Shown piece after piece: positions 7,131 through 15,211 of a stretch of 25,463 nucleotides of DNA (its first letter is position 1; each line of letters opens with the position of its first letter). Position numbers and translations under genes: made by a program. The notes below the pieces were generated by a model. The model made no database searches. It saw only the letters and a list, made by a program, of their open reading frames with translations, and was not told where the DNA came from. Source of the DNA: JANLYQ01 sp031365725 (lineage in GTDB: Bacteria; Actinomycetota; Actinomycetes; JACCUZ01); the NCBI GenBank assembly GCA_031365725.1, contig JANLYQ010000119.1, positions 1-25,463 on the forward strand, read 5' to 3'.

Positions 7131-7796
7131 ATGAGCTGCCACCCCCGCCACCACACGGTGCCGGCGCCGCGCGACAGCCGCAGCGCTGCCGGCGCCCGCG
7201 CCGACCAACGGCGCTTCGTCGAGCTGATGACGGCCCGCCGCACGGTGCGCGACTTCTCCGCCAAGCCGGTTCCGTATCAGCTGATCGAGCAAGCGGTGCG
7301 GGTCGCGGCGACTGCGCCGAGTGGTGCCCACGTCCAGCCGTGGCGCTTTGTCGTCGTGTCTGACCCGGCGGTGAAGCGGGCGATGCGGGCGGCGGCAGAG
7401 GTCGAGGAGCACGCCTTCTACGACAGCCGTGCGTCGGCGGAGTGGCTGGAGGCGATCGCACCGCTGGGCACCGACTGGCGCAAGCCGTTCCTCGAGGACG
7501 CGCCATACGTCATCGTCGTGATGGAGGTGCACCAAGGTCCGACCAGCCAAAAGCCGTACTACGTCAAGGAGTCGGTCGGCATCGCGGTCGGCTTCCTGCT
7601 GGCTGCGCTACACGAGGCGGGACTATCGACGCTGACACACACGCCAAGCCCGATGCGGTTCCTCACCGAGGTGCTCGGACGGCCGCGGGAGGAGCGTCCT
7701 TTCATCGTCGTGCCGGTCGGCTACCCGGCGACGAAGGCCGAGGTGCCGGACCTGAGCCGAAAGCCCTTGGACGAGGTGCTCATCCGGCTGGGGTGA
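7131..7796 (+). CDS. Nitroreductase-family flavoprotein, iodotyrosine-deiodinase-like
   Basis: This 221-residue FMN-dependent enzyme belongs to the nitroreductase superfamily. ARRTVRDFSAKPVP (about residues 38-51) and APSGAHVQPWRFVVV form the FMN phosphate and ribityl-binding regions. EEHAFYDSR then WLEAIAPLGTDWRKPFLEDAPY resembles the substrate-clamping lid of iodotyrosine deiodinases, with the expected Glu, Tyr and Lys spaced as in that group. These enzymes remove halogens from halotyrosines reductively; bacterial members may have other halogenated phenols as substrates. I chose the ATG at 7131 because GGGAGGA lies 6 nt upstream; the open frame extends back to 6984 without family similarity. 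The gene is intact and stands alone between remnants. Confidence 0.82.
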   Translation: MSCHPRHHTVPAPRDSRSAAGARADQRRFVELMTARRTVRDFSAKPVPYQLIEQAVRVAATAPSGAHVQPWRFVVVSDPAVKRAMRAAAEVEEHAFYDSRASAEWLEAIAPLGTDWRKPFLEDAPYVIVVMEVHQGPTSQKPYYVKESVGIAVGFLLAALHEAGLSTLTHTPSPMRFLTEVLGRPREERPFIVVPVGYPATKAEVPDLSRKPLDEVLIRLG

Positions 7797-7969
7797 GCCA
7801 CCCAGGCATTCGTTCCGGTCGCCTCGCACCCAACGCCCACGGGTGCTGGACCGGGTCGGGACCGCCCCGAGGGTCCGGGTCGTCGGCGGTCTGCTGCAAC
7901 ACCGCGGTGTCGGGCCCGGCCTCGGCCACGGCGCTGGCGCCACAGCGGTCCTTGAGATCCGCCCCGGAC

Positions 7970-8657
7970 GGAAACTCACGATGCGGCCGTCAACCGATAG
8001 GTGCCGCACGGGGCCGGCCTCGGCCATGTAGACGGTACGACCCTTGACGGCCGTCCCGGTCGGGACCATGTCGTCGAAGGCGATTGCTTCCGTGATCTGA
8101 CCGTCGAGCCTGACCTGCAGCACGCGATTGTGGTGTTCGTCGGTGACGAGGAAGGAGCCCTCGCACGGCTGCAAGGCGAACTGGACCCCGGTCGGAACGA
8201 AGGACTTGGGGACTGGGGGGTGAGCCAGTGACCACGTCCCGATGTCAGCGACTACCGAGAAACGTCCTCGCCGTCCTTCCGATAGACGCCATCGACGCTC
8301 GTTCCGCCCACGTCCGGGCTGACCAGGGTCACGAGCACATGCGCCCTGCCCTGACGGAAGGCGACATCCATCGCGCCGCCGAGGCCGCCGACCCGCCTCG
8401 GGAGACCAGTGGCAAAGGTCGACATGTTGCCCGACCACGGATCGACGCGAAGCACCTCGCCTTGACGCCGTCGACGAGATAGCGGGCGCCGTCCGGCCCA
8501 ACGGCGCTGCCGAGAGTGCCTTCGAGTCCTGCGGCGAGCAGCTGCAGCCGGTGTGCCGGGGTGGTCCGCTGATACCGGCCAGCGCCGGCGGAGCCCCCAC
8601 CCGGTCGACATTTGCTAAGACCGGTGCGAGCAGGAGGGCGGATCGGGTAGCTCGCAC
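7970..8657 (-). pseudogene. Shattered ScyD/ScyE-family secreted protein
   Basis: Pieces of one ScyD/ScyE-type beta-propeller protein lie in order on the minus strand but in different frames. A GTG at 8655-8657 with GGAGG just upstream starts a signal peptide (VRATRSALLLAPVLA). LLAAGLEGTLGSAVGPDG is in another frame. GEVLRVDPWSGNMSTFATGL through AHVLVTLVSPDVGGTSVDG is in a third. FVPTGVQFALQPCEGSFLVT, HHNRVLQV and GRTVYMAEAGPV follow after a further shift, ending near 7970. At least three frameshifts are needed to read the gene through, and the C-terminal part is not recognisable. The family is named after scytonemin-cluster proteins and is common in actinobacteria as exported proteins of unknown role. 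Confidence 0.78.
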
Positions 8658-8699
8658 CTTGACCTCCGTCAGGGAAGAAACACGTCGATGGCAGAGCCC

Positions 8700-9012
8700 A
8701 GGGGTATCCGGTGGTGGCCGCGGCCCACGACTCAGCGGGTGCAGCGTCACGCCCAATCCGTCAGCATGGGAGGACATCCCGGTGAGTGCAAACAACACCT
8801 CGCCGCCCTCCGTGACATGGATGACCCCCGTGCGTCGGGGAGGGCAGGTCCACGATGGAGCCGAGGGAAGTTCGACCACTGCGGGAACCAGAAAGACGTC
8901 CCGCCAGGGTCGCTGTGCCCTGGCCGTAGATTCGGCCGTCGCCCCGCGTGGGCTCGACCTCATGGTGCGAGTCGTAGCTCCAACTCACGTCGCACAAATG
9001 ATCCAGTCTCAT
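8700..9012 (-). pseudogene. Frameshifted DUF3237-family gene
   Basis: The minus strand starts at the ATG of 9010-9012 with MRLDHLCDVSWSYDSHHEVE and GDGRIYGQGTATLAGRLSG, the usual opening of DUF3237 proteins. The next family block, QWSNFPRLHRGPALPDARG, is in a second frame. VIHVTEGGEVLFALTGMS with SHADGLGV is in a third. The C-terminal RYRWLN-type motif of the family is lost in the stretch before the ScyD/ScyE remnant. Two indels plus loss of the end make it non-functional. The ordered blocks allow confident assignment even though no single frame contains the protein. The function of DUF3237 proteins is not established. Confidence 0.75.
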
Positions 9013-9254
9013 GCGCCAGCTCCACCGGCTTCCCGGCTGCACCTCTGGACCCGATACGGGGCGATGTTCTCAATCGCTCTGGGTTGCACCTACTAGGGTC
9101 TTGTCTCATCGGTGAGGCGAGATGCGCCGCCCCCGTCGGCAGGCGTCGACATATGTAAGTCGGTCGCGGGGCGCCGGGGCCGGCAGGGTAAACACTGAGT
9201 CCGACGTCTTGCCGCCCGCACACCGCGACCGGCCGGCGAGGGAGGTGGGCGACC

Positions 9255-10163
9255 ATGGGAACTCTGGAGCACGCACTCCCGAACGGAGGGCCGGACACCG
9301 TGGCGGGATGGCGTGCCGCGGCGGACGCCCTGCTGAGTCCGCCGTGCTGCGCATTCCACCGCAACATGGAGATCTCCTCCCGCTATGCCTGGCTGCACGC
9401 GCAGCAGCCGACCTGCTTCAAATGGGCGGGCATGGCGGCGATCGCCTCGCACCACGCGCGCCTGGTGCTGTTCCCCTTCCGGCTGGACGCCGACCGCAAT
9501 GGCTACGTGGACCTCCCGCGCAGCCTGACTCGCCGGCGGCTGCTGACGGAAGACGCCAACAGGATGCGTGAAGTCAACAATGCGATCTTTGCTGACATCT
9601 TCTGGGTCCACCTCGTGTTCCTTGCCGCCGCCGACGGCGAGGTGGACCTCCCGCAGTTGCTGCAACCCCATCCCGAGTACGCCGGCCTGCTGGCCGGCTT
9701 CGAGACCATCGAACGGGGCCGACTGATCCTGGCCGACGAGGGTTCGTCCGAGGAGGCACGACGGGAGGCAGCCGACACGATCTGGGCCGGCAACCTTGCT
9801 CTGCTCGAACACGAACAGCGCACTGTCGTACAGCCGCTCTTCGACCGGCTGTCCGGCCCCTTCGCACGGATGATGTCGATGGGCTCGACCACGACCTTCG
9901 AGGTGCGTGGCCTGCGGCAGGAGCTCCGGTACCTCACATCGTTCTCGGCCTTCTCGTTGACTGGCGGACTCGCCGCGGCGTTTAAGACACGTTCCGTTCC
10001 GATGATCACGCGCTTCGACGACCGTTGGCGTTGGCTGGAGACAAGTGTCGTCCCACGATTCCGGCGGCTGGACTCCGACCAGGATCTGTTGCACCGGACA
10101 CTCGGCCGCGTCATCGAGGAGGCCAAGCTCTACGCCGACAAGCCCTGTGTCGTACCAACGTGA
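9255..10163 (+). CDS. DUF2515-like protein of unknown function
   Basis: This 302-residue, probably cytoplasmic protein has features that recall the DUF2515 family. 'RNMEISSRYAWL' and 'FKWAGMAAIASHHARL' near residues 36-70 parallel the family's N-x3-x-x-YA-x-x-P-x-FKWAG-MAA block. NNAIFADIFWVHLVF is at about 108-122. LLEHEQRTVVQPLFDR near 179-194 parallels a WHEQ-ILQPL block. No catalytic motif is known for the family, and I infer none. GGGAGG lies about 9 nt before the ATG. The gene reads in the same direction as the nucleoside phosphorylase 20-30 nt downstream and is probably co-transcribed with it. It is intact, unlike its upstream neighbours. Confidence 0.7.
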   Translation: MGTLEHALPNGGPDTVAGWRAAADALLSPPCCAFHRNMEISSRYAWLHAQQPTCFKWAGMAAIASHHARLVLFPFRLDADRNGYVDLPRSLTRRRLLTEDANRMREVNNAIFADIFWVHLVFLAAADGEVDLPQLLQPHPEYAGLLAGFETIERGRLILADEGSSEEARREAADTIWAGNLALLEHEQRTVVQPLFDRLSGPFARMMSMGSTTTFEVRGLRQELRYLTSFSAFSLTGGLAAAFKTRSVPMITRFDDRWRWLETSVVPRFRRLDSDQDLLHRTLGRVIEEAKLYADKPCVVPT

Positions 10164-10192
10164 CGTGACACCGTCACGAAAGGATGACCCGG

Positions 10193-10990
10193 GTGAGCAT
10201 CGACGGGAACAGATCGCCGCTGGTGAGCAACAAGCGGTACGACGAGCCGTCGGTGTTCCAGCCGGCGAACCTGCTGCGTGAGGCACGTCGACAGAAGCAG
10301 CTCCCGGACCTTCCCGTCCCGCGGGTGTGTGTACTGGACCCGGACGGGGACATCGTTCGTTACCTCGCCGCTACCGGCAACGGGCATCGCCACCCCGGCT
10401 GGGCTTGCTACCACACCGACATGTGGGTCACCGAGTCCGACGGAACGGATCTCGGCGTGGTCGGTATGGCGGTCGGTGCGCCGTTCGCTGTGCTGGTCGC
10501 TGAGCAGTTGCACGTCAGCGGCGCCGACCTCGTCATCAGCATCACGTCCGCCGGGCAGCTGACTCCGCTGGCCGATCCGCCGTACTTCGTGCTCATCGAC
10601 CATGCGTGGCGCGACGAGGGGACCAGCGCGCACTACCTGCCACCCGGGCCGTGGAGCCACCTGCCGGCCCACCTGGCATCCGCCGTTGCCGGGTCGTTCG
10701 CGGGTCTCGGTGAGCCGGTGTTCGCCAATGCCTCGTGGACGACCGACGCGCCCTACCGGGAGACCGCGGCGGCTGTTGCTGCCGCGACGGACGCCGGTTG
10801 CGTCTGCGTCGAGATGGAAGCCGCAGCCCTTTACGCCTACGCGGAGGCCACCAAGCGGGACGTCATCTGCCTGGCGCACGTGACAAACTCGATGGCCGTT
10901 GACGGCGACGACTTCGAGAAGGGCGAGGCGAATGGCGCCCTGGCAGCGCTCCACCTGGCGTGGCATCTCGCGCTAGTCGGCAGCACCTGA
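10193..10990 (+). CDS. Nucleoside phosphorylase (uridine/purine phosphorylase family)
   Basis: This 265-residue member of the PNP/UDP phosphorylase superfamily has an N-terminal SPLVSNKRYDEPSVFQPANL, glycine-rich phosphate-binding segments, VISITSAGQL in the middle and the ribose-binding motif CVEMEAAALYAYA near residues 202-214. Such enzymes split a nucleoside with phosphate into base and ribose-1-phosphate; bacterial relatives also act on 5'-deoxyadenosine or methylthioadenosine. I place the start at the GTG of 10193 because AAAGGA sits 8 nt upstream. The ATG at 10184 has no room for a ribosome site. The 3' end overlaps that of the rhodanese gene on the other strand by 18 bp. The link to the radical SAM gene nearby could be removal of 5'-deoxyadenosine, but this is speculation. 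Confidence 0.82.
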   Translation: MSIDGNRSPLVSNKRYDEPSVFQPANLLREARRQKQLPDLPVPRVCVLDPDGDIVRYLAATGNGHRHPGWACYHTDMWVTESDGTDLGVVGMAVGAPFAVLVAEQLHVSGADLVISITSAGQLTPLADPPYFVLIDHAWRDEGTSAHYLPPGPWSHLPAHLASAVAGSFAGLGEPVFANASWTTDAPYRETAAAVAAATDAGCVCVEMEAAALYAYAEATKRDVICLAHVTNSMAVDGDDFEKGEANGALAALHLAWHLALVGST

Positions 10991-11368
10991 GGCCGGCTGT
11001 TGCCACGCCTGAAAGCCACCGACCAGATCGGTGGCCCGCGGCAGGCCGAGGCGACGCAGCGTCGCAGCGGCGAGACTGGAGCTGTACCCCTCGTTGCACA
11101 CGACGATGACCCGCCGGTCCGGGTCGGACATCTCCGGGATGCGGTGCGGGCTGGTCGGGTCGAGGCGCCACTCGAGGACGTTTCGGTCGATGACGACGGC
11201 ACCCGGCAGGGCTCCATCGCGCTCGCGCTGGTCGACGGGACGGGTGTCGACGATGAGGGCGCCGGCTGCCATCTCAGCGGCGAGGTCGCCCGGCTGTGTC
11301 CGGTCGAGGTCAGCGCGCACCTCGGCAAGGTGCGCGTCGATGCGGCAGCCATCCGCGTCCGCGCCCAT
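10973..11368 (-). CDS. Single-domain rhodanese-like sulfurtransferase
   Basis: This 131-residue rhodanese domain includes LIVDTRPVDQRERDGALPGA and the active-site loop VCNEGYSSSLAA with catalytic Cys91. The six-residue loop beginning with cysteine matches sulfur (or selenium) transferring rhodaneses, whereas arsenate reductases and Cdc25-type enzymes have a seven-residue loop. It is expected to carry a persulfide or perselenide on Cys91. The start at 11366-11368 has AGGAGG at a 5-nt spacing; the ATG of the longer frame (11401) has none. It is convergent with the phosphorylase gene and lies 323 nt downstream of the permease gene on the same strand. A TATGCT element at 11420-11425 could give it a promoter of its own. 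Confidence 0.85.
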   Translation of the reverse strand: MGADADGCRIDAHLAEVRADLDRTQPGDLAAEMAAGALIVDTRPVDQRERDGALPGAVVIDRNVLEWRLDPTSPHRIPEMSDPDRRVIVVCNEGYSSSLAAATLRRLGLPRATDLVGGFQAWQQPASGAAD

Positions 11369-11691
11369 GAATCCTCCTAGCCGGTCGGTACGCCAACGCA
11401 CGGGCGCAGGTCAGCGGCGAGCATAATGAGTGGGTGATGTCACGGCTGCCAGCCCGTGGTCCGCAACGAGTGTCCGCCGGTTGCTACCGCTCCGTGCGTA
11501 GCCCGAGCACGGTGGCGGCGAGCAACACCCACCCGGCCTGGATGTGAACGATCGCCGATCGGGATCGTGTCGACGTGCAGTTCCTGCGACCATGCCGAAA
11601 CCTGTCAGACCCGGGCGCCCAGCGCATGAGTACGCGCACCGATCTTGCGGGGTCCGCGCTCGACGTCGGTAGGGTGCGGCCGGCTGGGTCG
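11369..11691. other. 323-bp intergenic stretch between rhodanese and permease genes
   Basis: No convincing complete gene is present. On the minus strand a frame ending at 11484 finishes with HIQAGWVLLAATVLGLRTER, a plausible membrane-helix C-terminus. It could be the tail of a lost small membrane protein between the permease and the rhodanese. The remaining frame upstream of it is rich in Arg and Ser and does not look coding. No clear terminator hairpin with a T tract was seen. Confidence 0.35.
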
Positions 11692-13446
11692 TCAAGGACG
11701 TAGGGCTGCCCGGAGTCGTCGACCGAACAGTTCGCTGGCAACGCTGAGAGCGAACGAGGCAGCGAGCAACGTGGTCAACGCGGGAAACCGGAAGACGGCG
11801 ATGTTCTCGGCGAACAGACGGCCCAGGCCGGCCGCCCCGACGACCCCCACGACGGCGGTGTCGCGCACGCAGATCTCGAACCTGTAGAGCGTGTAGGCCA
11901 CCAAATGACCGGCCGACGGCGGGACTGTGGCTGCCAGGCCGGCCAGCCAGCGGGGCGTCCCGGTGGCGACAAGCGTCTCGCGCGACCTTGTGTCGACGCT
12001 CTCCCACGCCTCGGCGACCAGCCGACCCAAGATGCCGCCGGTGTATATCCCGAGGGCCAGCGCACCGGGCAGAACACCGGGGAACAGGGCCAGCAGGGCG
12101 ATCACTGCCCACACGGTCGGTGGCACCGAACGCAACACGAGCAGGATCAGCCGAGCGAGGACCCATCCCAGGCGGCGCGGGAGGGCGACCAGCCACGGCA
12201 GGGGCCGGTCCGAAGACACCCGTCGGCGCCGGGCCGCCCACGGACCGACGAGCAGGGTGATCACCACAGCGACCGCCATCGCCAGCACTGCCATCGCGAG
12301 GGTGTCGAGTACGCCGGTCAGCAGAGCGCCCCAGCCACCGGGCGGAACTTGCGGCGGCCACAGGTCGCCGAGCAGCCGCCCGGTCAGCTGCCGGGTCCGG
12401 TCCGACGTCAGACTCGACCCCGACGCGCCGGACGCTACGGCGGCCACGACCAACCCGGGGACCACGAGCGCCGCCGACCACCGCACCCAGCGAGCCGTGT
12501 CCGGGGAACCAGAACGCGCCCGGCTCCGTGCCGATCGGCTGCCTCGAGCCGTCCCGCTCGACCAGTCCGAGCAGCTGGCTACGGCGAGGTCAGCCCGCAG
12601 CAGACTGCTCCACAGGTCCGTGGCGGCCGACAGCAGCAGGACGGCCGCGATCAGCGTCCAGACCTCGTCCCAGTTGCGCGAGGACAGGCTGACGACGAGC
12701 TCTTGGCCCAGACCACCCACGCCGACCGCTCCGAGCACGACCACGGACCGGATGGCGCACTCGAAGCGGTAGAACGAGTAGGACAACAGCAATGGCGCAG
12801 CGGCCGGGAGTAACGCATACCCGATCGCCGTCGCCGGTGGCGCACCGGTCAGTCGCAGCGTCGCCAGTGGCCCGGGCGGCACGGCGTCGAGTGTCTCGGC
12901 GAACACCTTGGCCGTCTGCGCACCGAACGGCAGCGCGATCGCCAATACCGCCACCAGCGGGTCCAAGCCGAGCACGCTGACCAGCAGCAGGGCCCAAATC
13001 AACTCATGGATGGACCGGATCGCCACCAGGATGCCGCGCAGCGCCAGTCGCACCACGCGGACGGGCAAGGACGGAAGCCCACTCCAGGCCACATCGCTGA
13101 GCACAAGGCCTCCGACGGCCCCGATGAGTAGGGCGCCGGCCGTTCCCAGGGCCGCGAAAACGAGAGTGACGAAAACACCGCGCAGCACGATCAGGAGGAA
13201 GTCGGGCGAAAGCGCGGGGTGCAGGGCCGACCTGAGCAGACCGCCGAGCAGGGGGAGCCCGCCGGTGTTCACCACGTCACCGGATGCAGGAACGGCCCGC
13301 GTCGCCGCCCAGGCCACCGGGCCGACCACTAACGCCAACCCGACCGCCCGCCGGGTCAGCACCGTGCCGAACGTGGTGCGGCGCATTCGCGCGAGAGGTG
13401 CGAGCAACGACGCCGAGCCGGGATGCTCCAGCTGATCCAGGGTCAT
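11692..13446 (-). CDS. ABC transporter permease, two PhnE-type domains fused
   Basis: This 584-residue protein is two tandem ABC permease domains of the phosphonate/PhnE type. Domain 1 spans about residues 25-285 and has the cytoplasmic coupling loop around LRLTGAPPATAIGYALLPAA. Domain 2 spans about 320-580 with ATGTPRWLAGLAATVPPSA in the equivalent place. Each repeat also ends with a YRFE motif, (S/T)FYRFECAIR or TLYRFEICVR, followed by GAVGVGGLG or GVVGAAGLG. A polar Arg/Ser-rich linker joins them. A single fused protein can form the complete membrane channel with an ATPase dimer. The start overlaps the ATPase stop by 4 nt (ATGA), so it is the third gene of the binding protein-ATPase-permease operon. 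PhnE proteins are normally about 270 residues. Confidence 0.9.
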   Translation of the reverse strand: MTLDQLEHPGSASLLAPLARMRRTTFGTVLTRRAVGLALVVGPVAWAATRAVPASGDVVNTGGLPLLGGLLRSALHPALSPDFLLIVLRGVFVTLVFAALGTAGALLIGAVGGLVLSDVAWSGLPSLPVRVVRLALRGILVAIRSIHELIWALLLVSVLGLDPLVAVLAIALPFGAQTAKVFAETLDAVPPGPLATLRLTGAPPATAIGYALLPAAAPLLLSYSFYRFECAIRSVVVLGAVGVGGLGQELVVSLSSRNWDEVWTLIAAVLLLSAATDLWSSLLRADLAVASCSDWSSGTARGSRSARSRARSGSPDTARWVRWSAALVVPGLVVAAVASGASGSSLTSDRTRQLTGRLLGDLWPPQVPPGGWGALLTGVLDTLAMAVLAMAVAVVITLLVGPWAARRRRVSSDRPLPWLVALPRRLGWVLARLILLVLRSVPPTVWAVIALLALFPGVLPGALALGIYTGGILGRLVAEAWESVDTRSRETLVATGTPRWLAGLAATVPPSAGHLVAYTLYRFEICVRDTAVVGVVGAAGLGRLFAENIAVFRFPALTTLLAASFALSVASELFGRRLRAALRP

Positions 13447-14204
13447 GCGGACTGGTACAGATCGTCCAGATGAGCGTCGATCAACTCGCCAACCGGTCGG
13501 TCGAGCACGATCCGACCGTCACGCAGCCCGATCACGCGAGTGCAGTGGCGGCGGGCTAGGTCCGGCTGATGCAGGGTCACCACCATCGTGGTTCGACCCG
13601 TCGGCCCACGCAGCAGTCGGAGCACCTCGGCCGCTCGCGGCGGATCCAAGCTGGACACGGGCTCGTCGGCCAGCACCAGCTCCGGCTCCTGAATCAGCAG
13701 CCGAGCGATCGCGACCCGTTGCCGTTCCCCGCCGGACAGCCGTTCCGTGCGTTCGTGCACTGCCCACTCCAGGTCGACCCAGCGCAGCGCGTTCAGGACG
13801 GTCCGGTCCGGGCGCGGCCAGGCGAGGGCGGCCATTCCCCGTGCCGTCGACCAGCCGCCGAGCCGCCCGGCGTTGACGTTGTGCAGCACCCGGACCTGCT
13901 CGATGAGATCAAGGCGCTGGGTCACCGTTCCGATCCGCCGCTGCACCGCGCGCAGGCTGCCAGGCGACAGGCTGGGCAGGTCCGCGCCGAGCACCTCGAC
14001 CGCGCCGGCGGACGGGAGAAGCGAGCCGTTCAACAGAGACAGCAGCGTGCTCTTGCCCGCTCCGCTGGACCCGAGCACTGCGACGCGCTCCCCCGCACGG
14101 ATAGTCAAGTCGACCTCGCTCAAAGCCGCCTGCCCACCGAATCGCCGGCTGGCGGCACGCAATCGCACCACCACCGGCGGATCGGCGTACGACTGGTCAG
14201 GCAA
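13443..14204 (-). CDS. ABC transporter ATPase, PhnC-type
   Basis: This 253-residue ATPase has Walker A GSSGAGKST at residues 45-53, the signature LSGGERQR from residue 156, Walker B LVLADEP at 176-182 with SSLD following, and a switch histidine in VVTLHQPD. The closest type is PhnC, the ATPase of phosphonate, phosphite and related anion importers. It sits between the binding protein gene, which it overlaps by 8 nt, and the fused permease gene, which overlaps its stop. The three are therefore co-translated. All motifs needed for ATP hydrolysis are intact. The substrate cannot be read from the ATPase. Confidence 0.92.
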   Translation of the reverse strand: MPDQSYADPPVVVRLRAASRRFGGQAALSEVDLTIRAGERVAVLGSSGAGKSTLLSLLNGSLLPSAGAVEVLGADLPSLSPGSLRAVQRRIGTVTQRLDLIEQVRVLHNVNAGRLGGWSTARGMAALAWPRPDRTVLNALRWVDLEWAVHERTERLSGGERQRVAIARLLIQEPELVLADEPVSSLDPPRAAEVLRLLRGPTGRTTMVVTLHQPDLARRHCTRVIGLRDGRIVLDRPVGELIDAHLDDLYQSA

Positions 14205-15126
14205 GAAGCCCTTCTTCCTTAGCCACTTTCTCGATCTGGTCGTAGTTGCTGTTCATAGTCGGGATGAACTTCGCTGCGCCGAACAGGTCGAGGATGGTCT
14301 TGTCCTCGGGCTTGGCGCTGTCGAGACCCAGCAACAGCCCCTTGACCTTGTCGAGGGTCCCGGCCCCGAACTTCTTGTCGATGTCCGGGCGCGCCAGCCA
14401 GTGATAGTCCGCGTAGCCCGGCGTCTGCCACAGCACGACGACCGAGGACAAGTCGACCTTGCCGGCGGCGACCGTCGTCTTCCACACCTGCTCGTTCACG
14501 GCACCAACCTCGAAGCTGCCCGAGGCAACCGCCTCGATCGTCGCGTCATGCGATCCGGAGAAGCCGGGTGTGCCCTTCAGCTGGCTGTCCGCCAGACCGG
14601 CCTGCTTCAGGAAGTACTGCGGCATCAGCCGGCCCGAGGTCGACGTCTCACTGCCGAAGGTGAGGCTGTGACCGGCCAGCTCCGTCAAACCGCCGACGTC
14701 CTTGAACGGCTTGAGGCCCGACTTCTTGGTGGCGATGAACAGACTGTGGAAGGCAGCATCGATGTCGCGCTGGGCGATCGCCTCTGCTCCGGGCACCAAC
14801 GCCCGTGCCTGGACACCCGTCAGGCCGCCCATCCAGGCCAGGTGGATGTCGCCGATCTGGAAGGCGCGCACGACGGCCGGGTAGTCGGTCACCGGCTGGT
14901 ACTTCACGTCCAGTTTCGTGGCCGAAGCGAAACGCTGTGCCACCGCCGGATAGAGCCGGTTCAGCTTCTCCGGGTCCTGGTCCGGGATCGCCGACAGCGT
15001 GAACTGCGCCACCGCGGCCTTGGACCCTCCGGAGCCGGCGCTGGGCGAGCTCGACCCGCCGCAGGCGGCCAGGACGGTGGTGGCAAAGGCGCCGAGCAGC
15101 ACGCTGCGGCGGGTGGGGCTGTCCAT
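14197..15126 (-). CDS. PhnD-type anion-binding lipoprotein (putative selenate binding protein)
   Basis: This 309-residue secreted lipoprotein has a signal peptide RRSVLLGAFATTVLAAC ending in a lipobox, a Gly/Ser linker, and then a PhnD-like type II periplasmic binding fold. Segments such as LSAIPDQDPEKLNRLYPAVA, QIGDIHLAWMGGL, TFGSETSTSGRLMPQYFL and FSGSHDATIEAV are, from memory, diagnostic of the PhnD subfamily annotated as putative selenate ABC transporter binding protein. I could not search a database, and phosphonate, phosphite or another oxyanion remain possible. I set the start at 15126, where GAGGA precedes the ATG by 7 nt; the longer frame to 15258 lacks a signal peptide. The gene is followed by its ATPase and permease and preceded 85 nt upstream by the TusA-radical SAM gene. 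Confidence 0.85.
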   Translation of the reverse strand: MDSPTRRSVLLGAFATTVLAACGGSSSPSAGSGGSKAAVAQFTLSAIPDQDPEKLNRLYPAVAQRFASATKLDVKYQPVTDYPAVVRAFQIGDIHLAWMGGLTGVQARALVPGAEAIAQRDIDAAFHSLFIATKKSGLKPFKDVGGLTELAGHSLTFGSETSTSGRLMPQYFLKQAGLADSQLKGTPGFSGSHDATIEAVASGSFEVGAVNEQVWKTTVAAGKVDLSSVVVLWQTPGYADYHWLARPDIDKKFGAGTLDKVKGLLLGLDSAKPEDKTILDLFGAAKFIPTMNSNYDQIEKVAKEEGLLA

Positions 15127-15211
15127 GGAAGATCCTCGTTCTGGTCGTAGTTGGGGCGCACAGACATCAATTCGGCGTTGCCGCATCAGGAAAAACGGGT
15201 CGGGCTGCTCC

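Noticed and set aside
7623..8963. Single 446-codon minus-strand gene
   Set aside because: It strings together one frame of two different pseudogenes and the antisense of the nitroreductase end; the family motifs jump between frames.
13747..15150. Plus-strand 467-codon frame opposite the binding protein
   Set aside because: Antisense of the PhnC and PhnD-type genes, which have complete motifs; no ribosome site or motif of its own.
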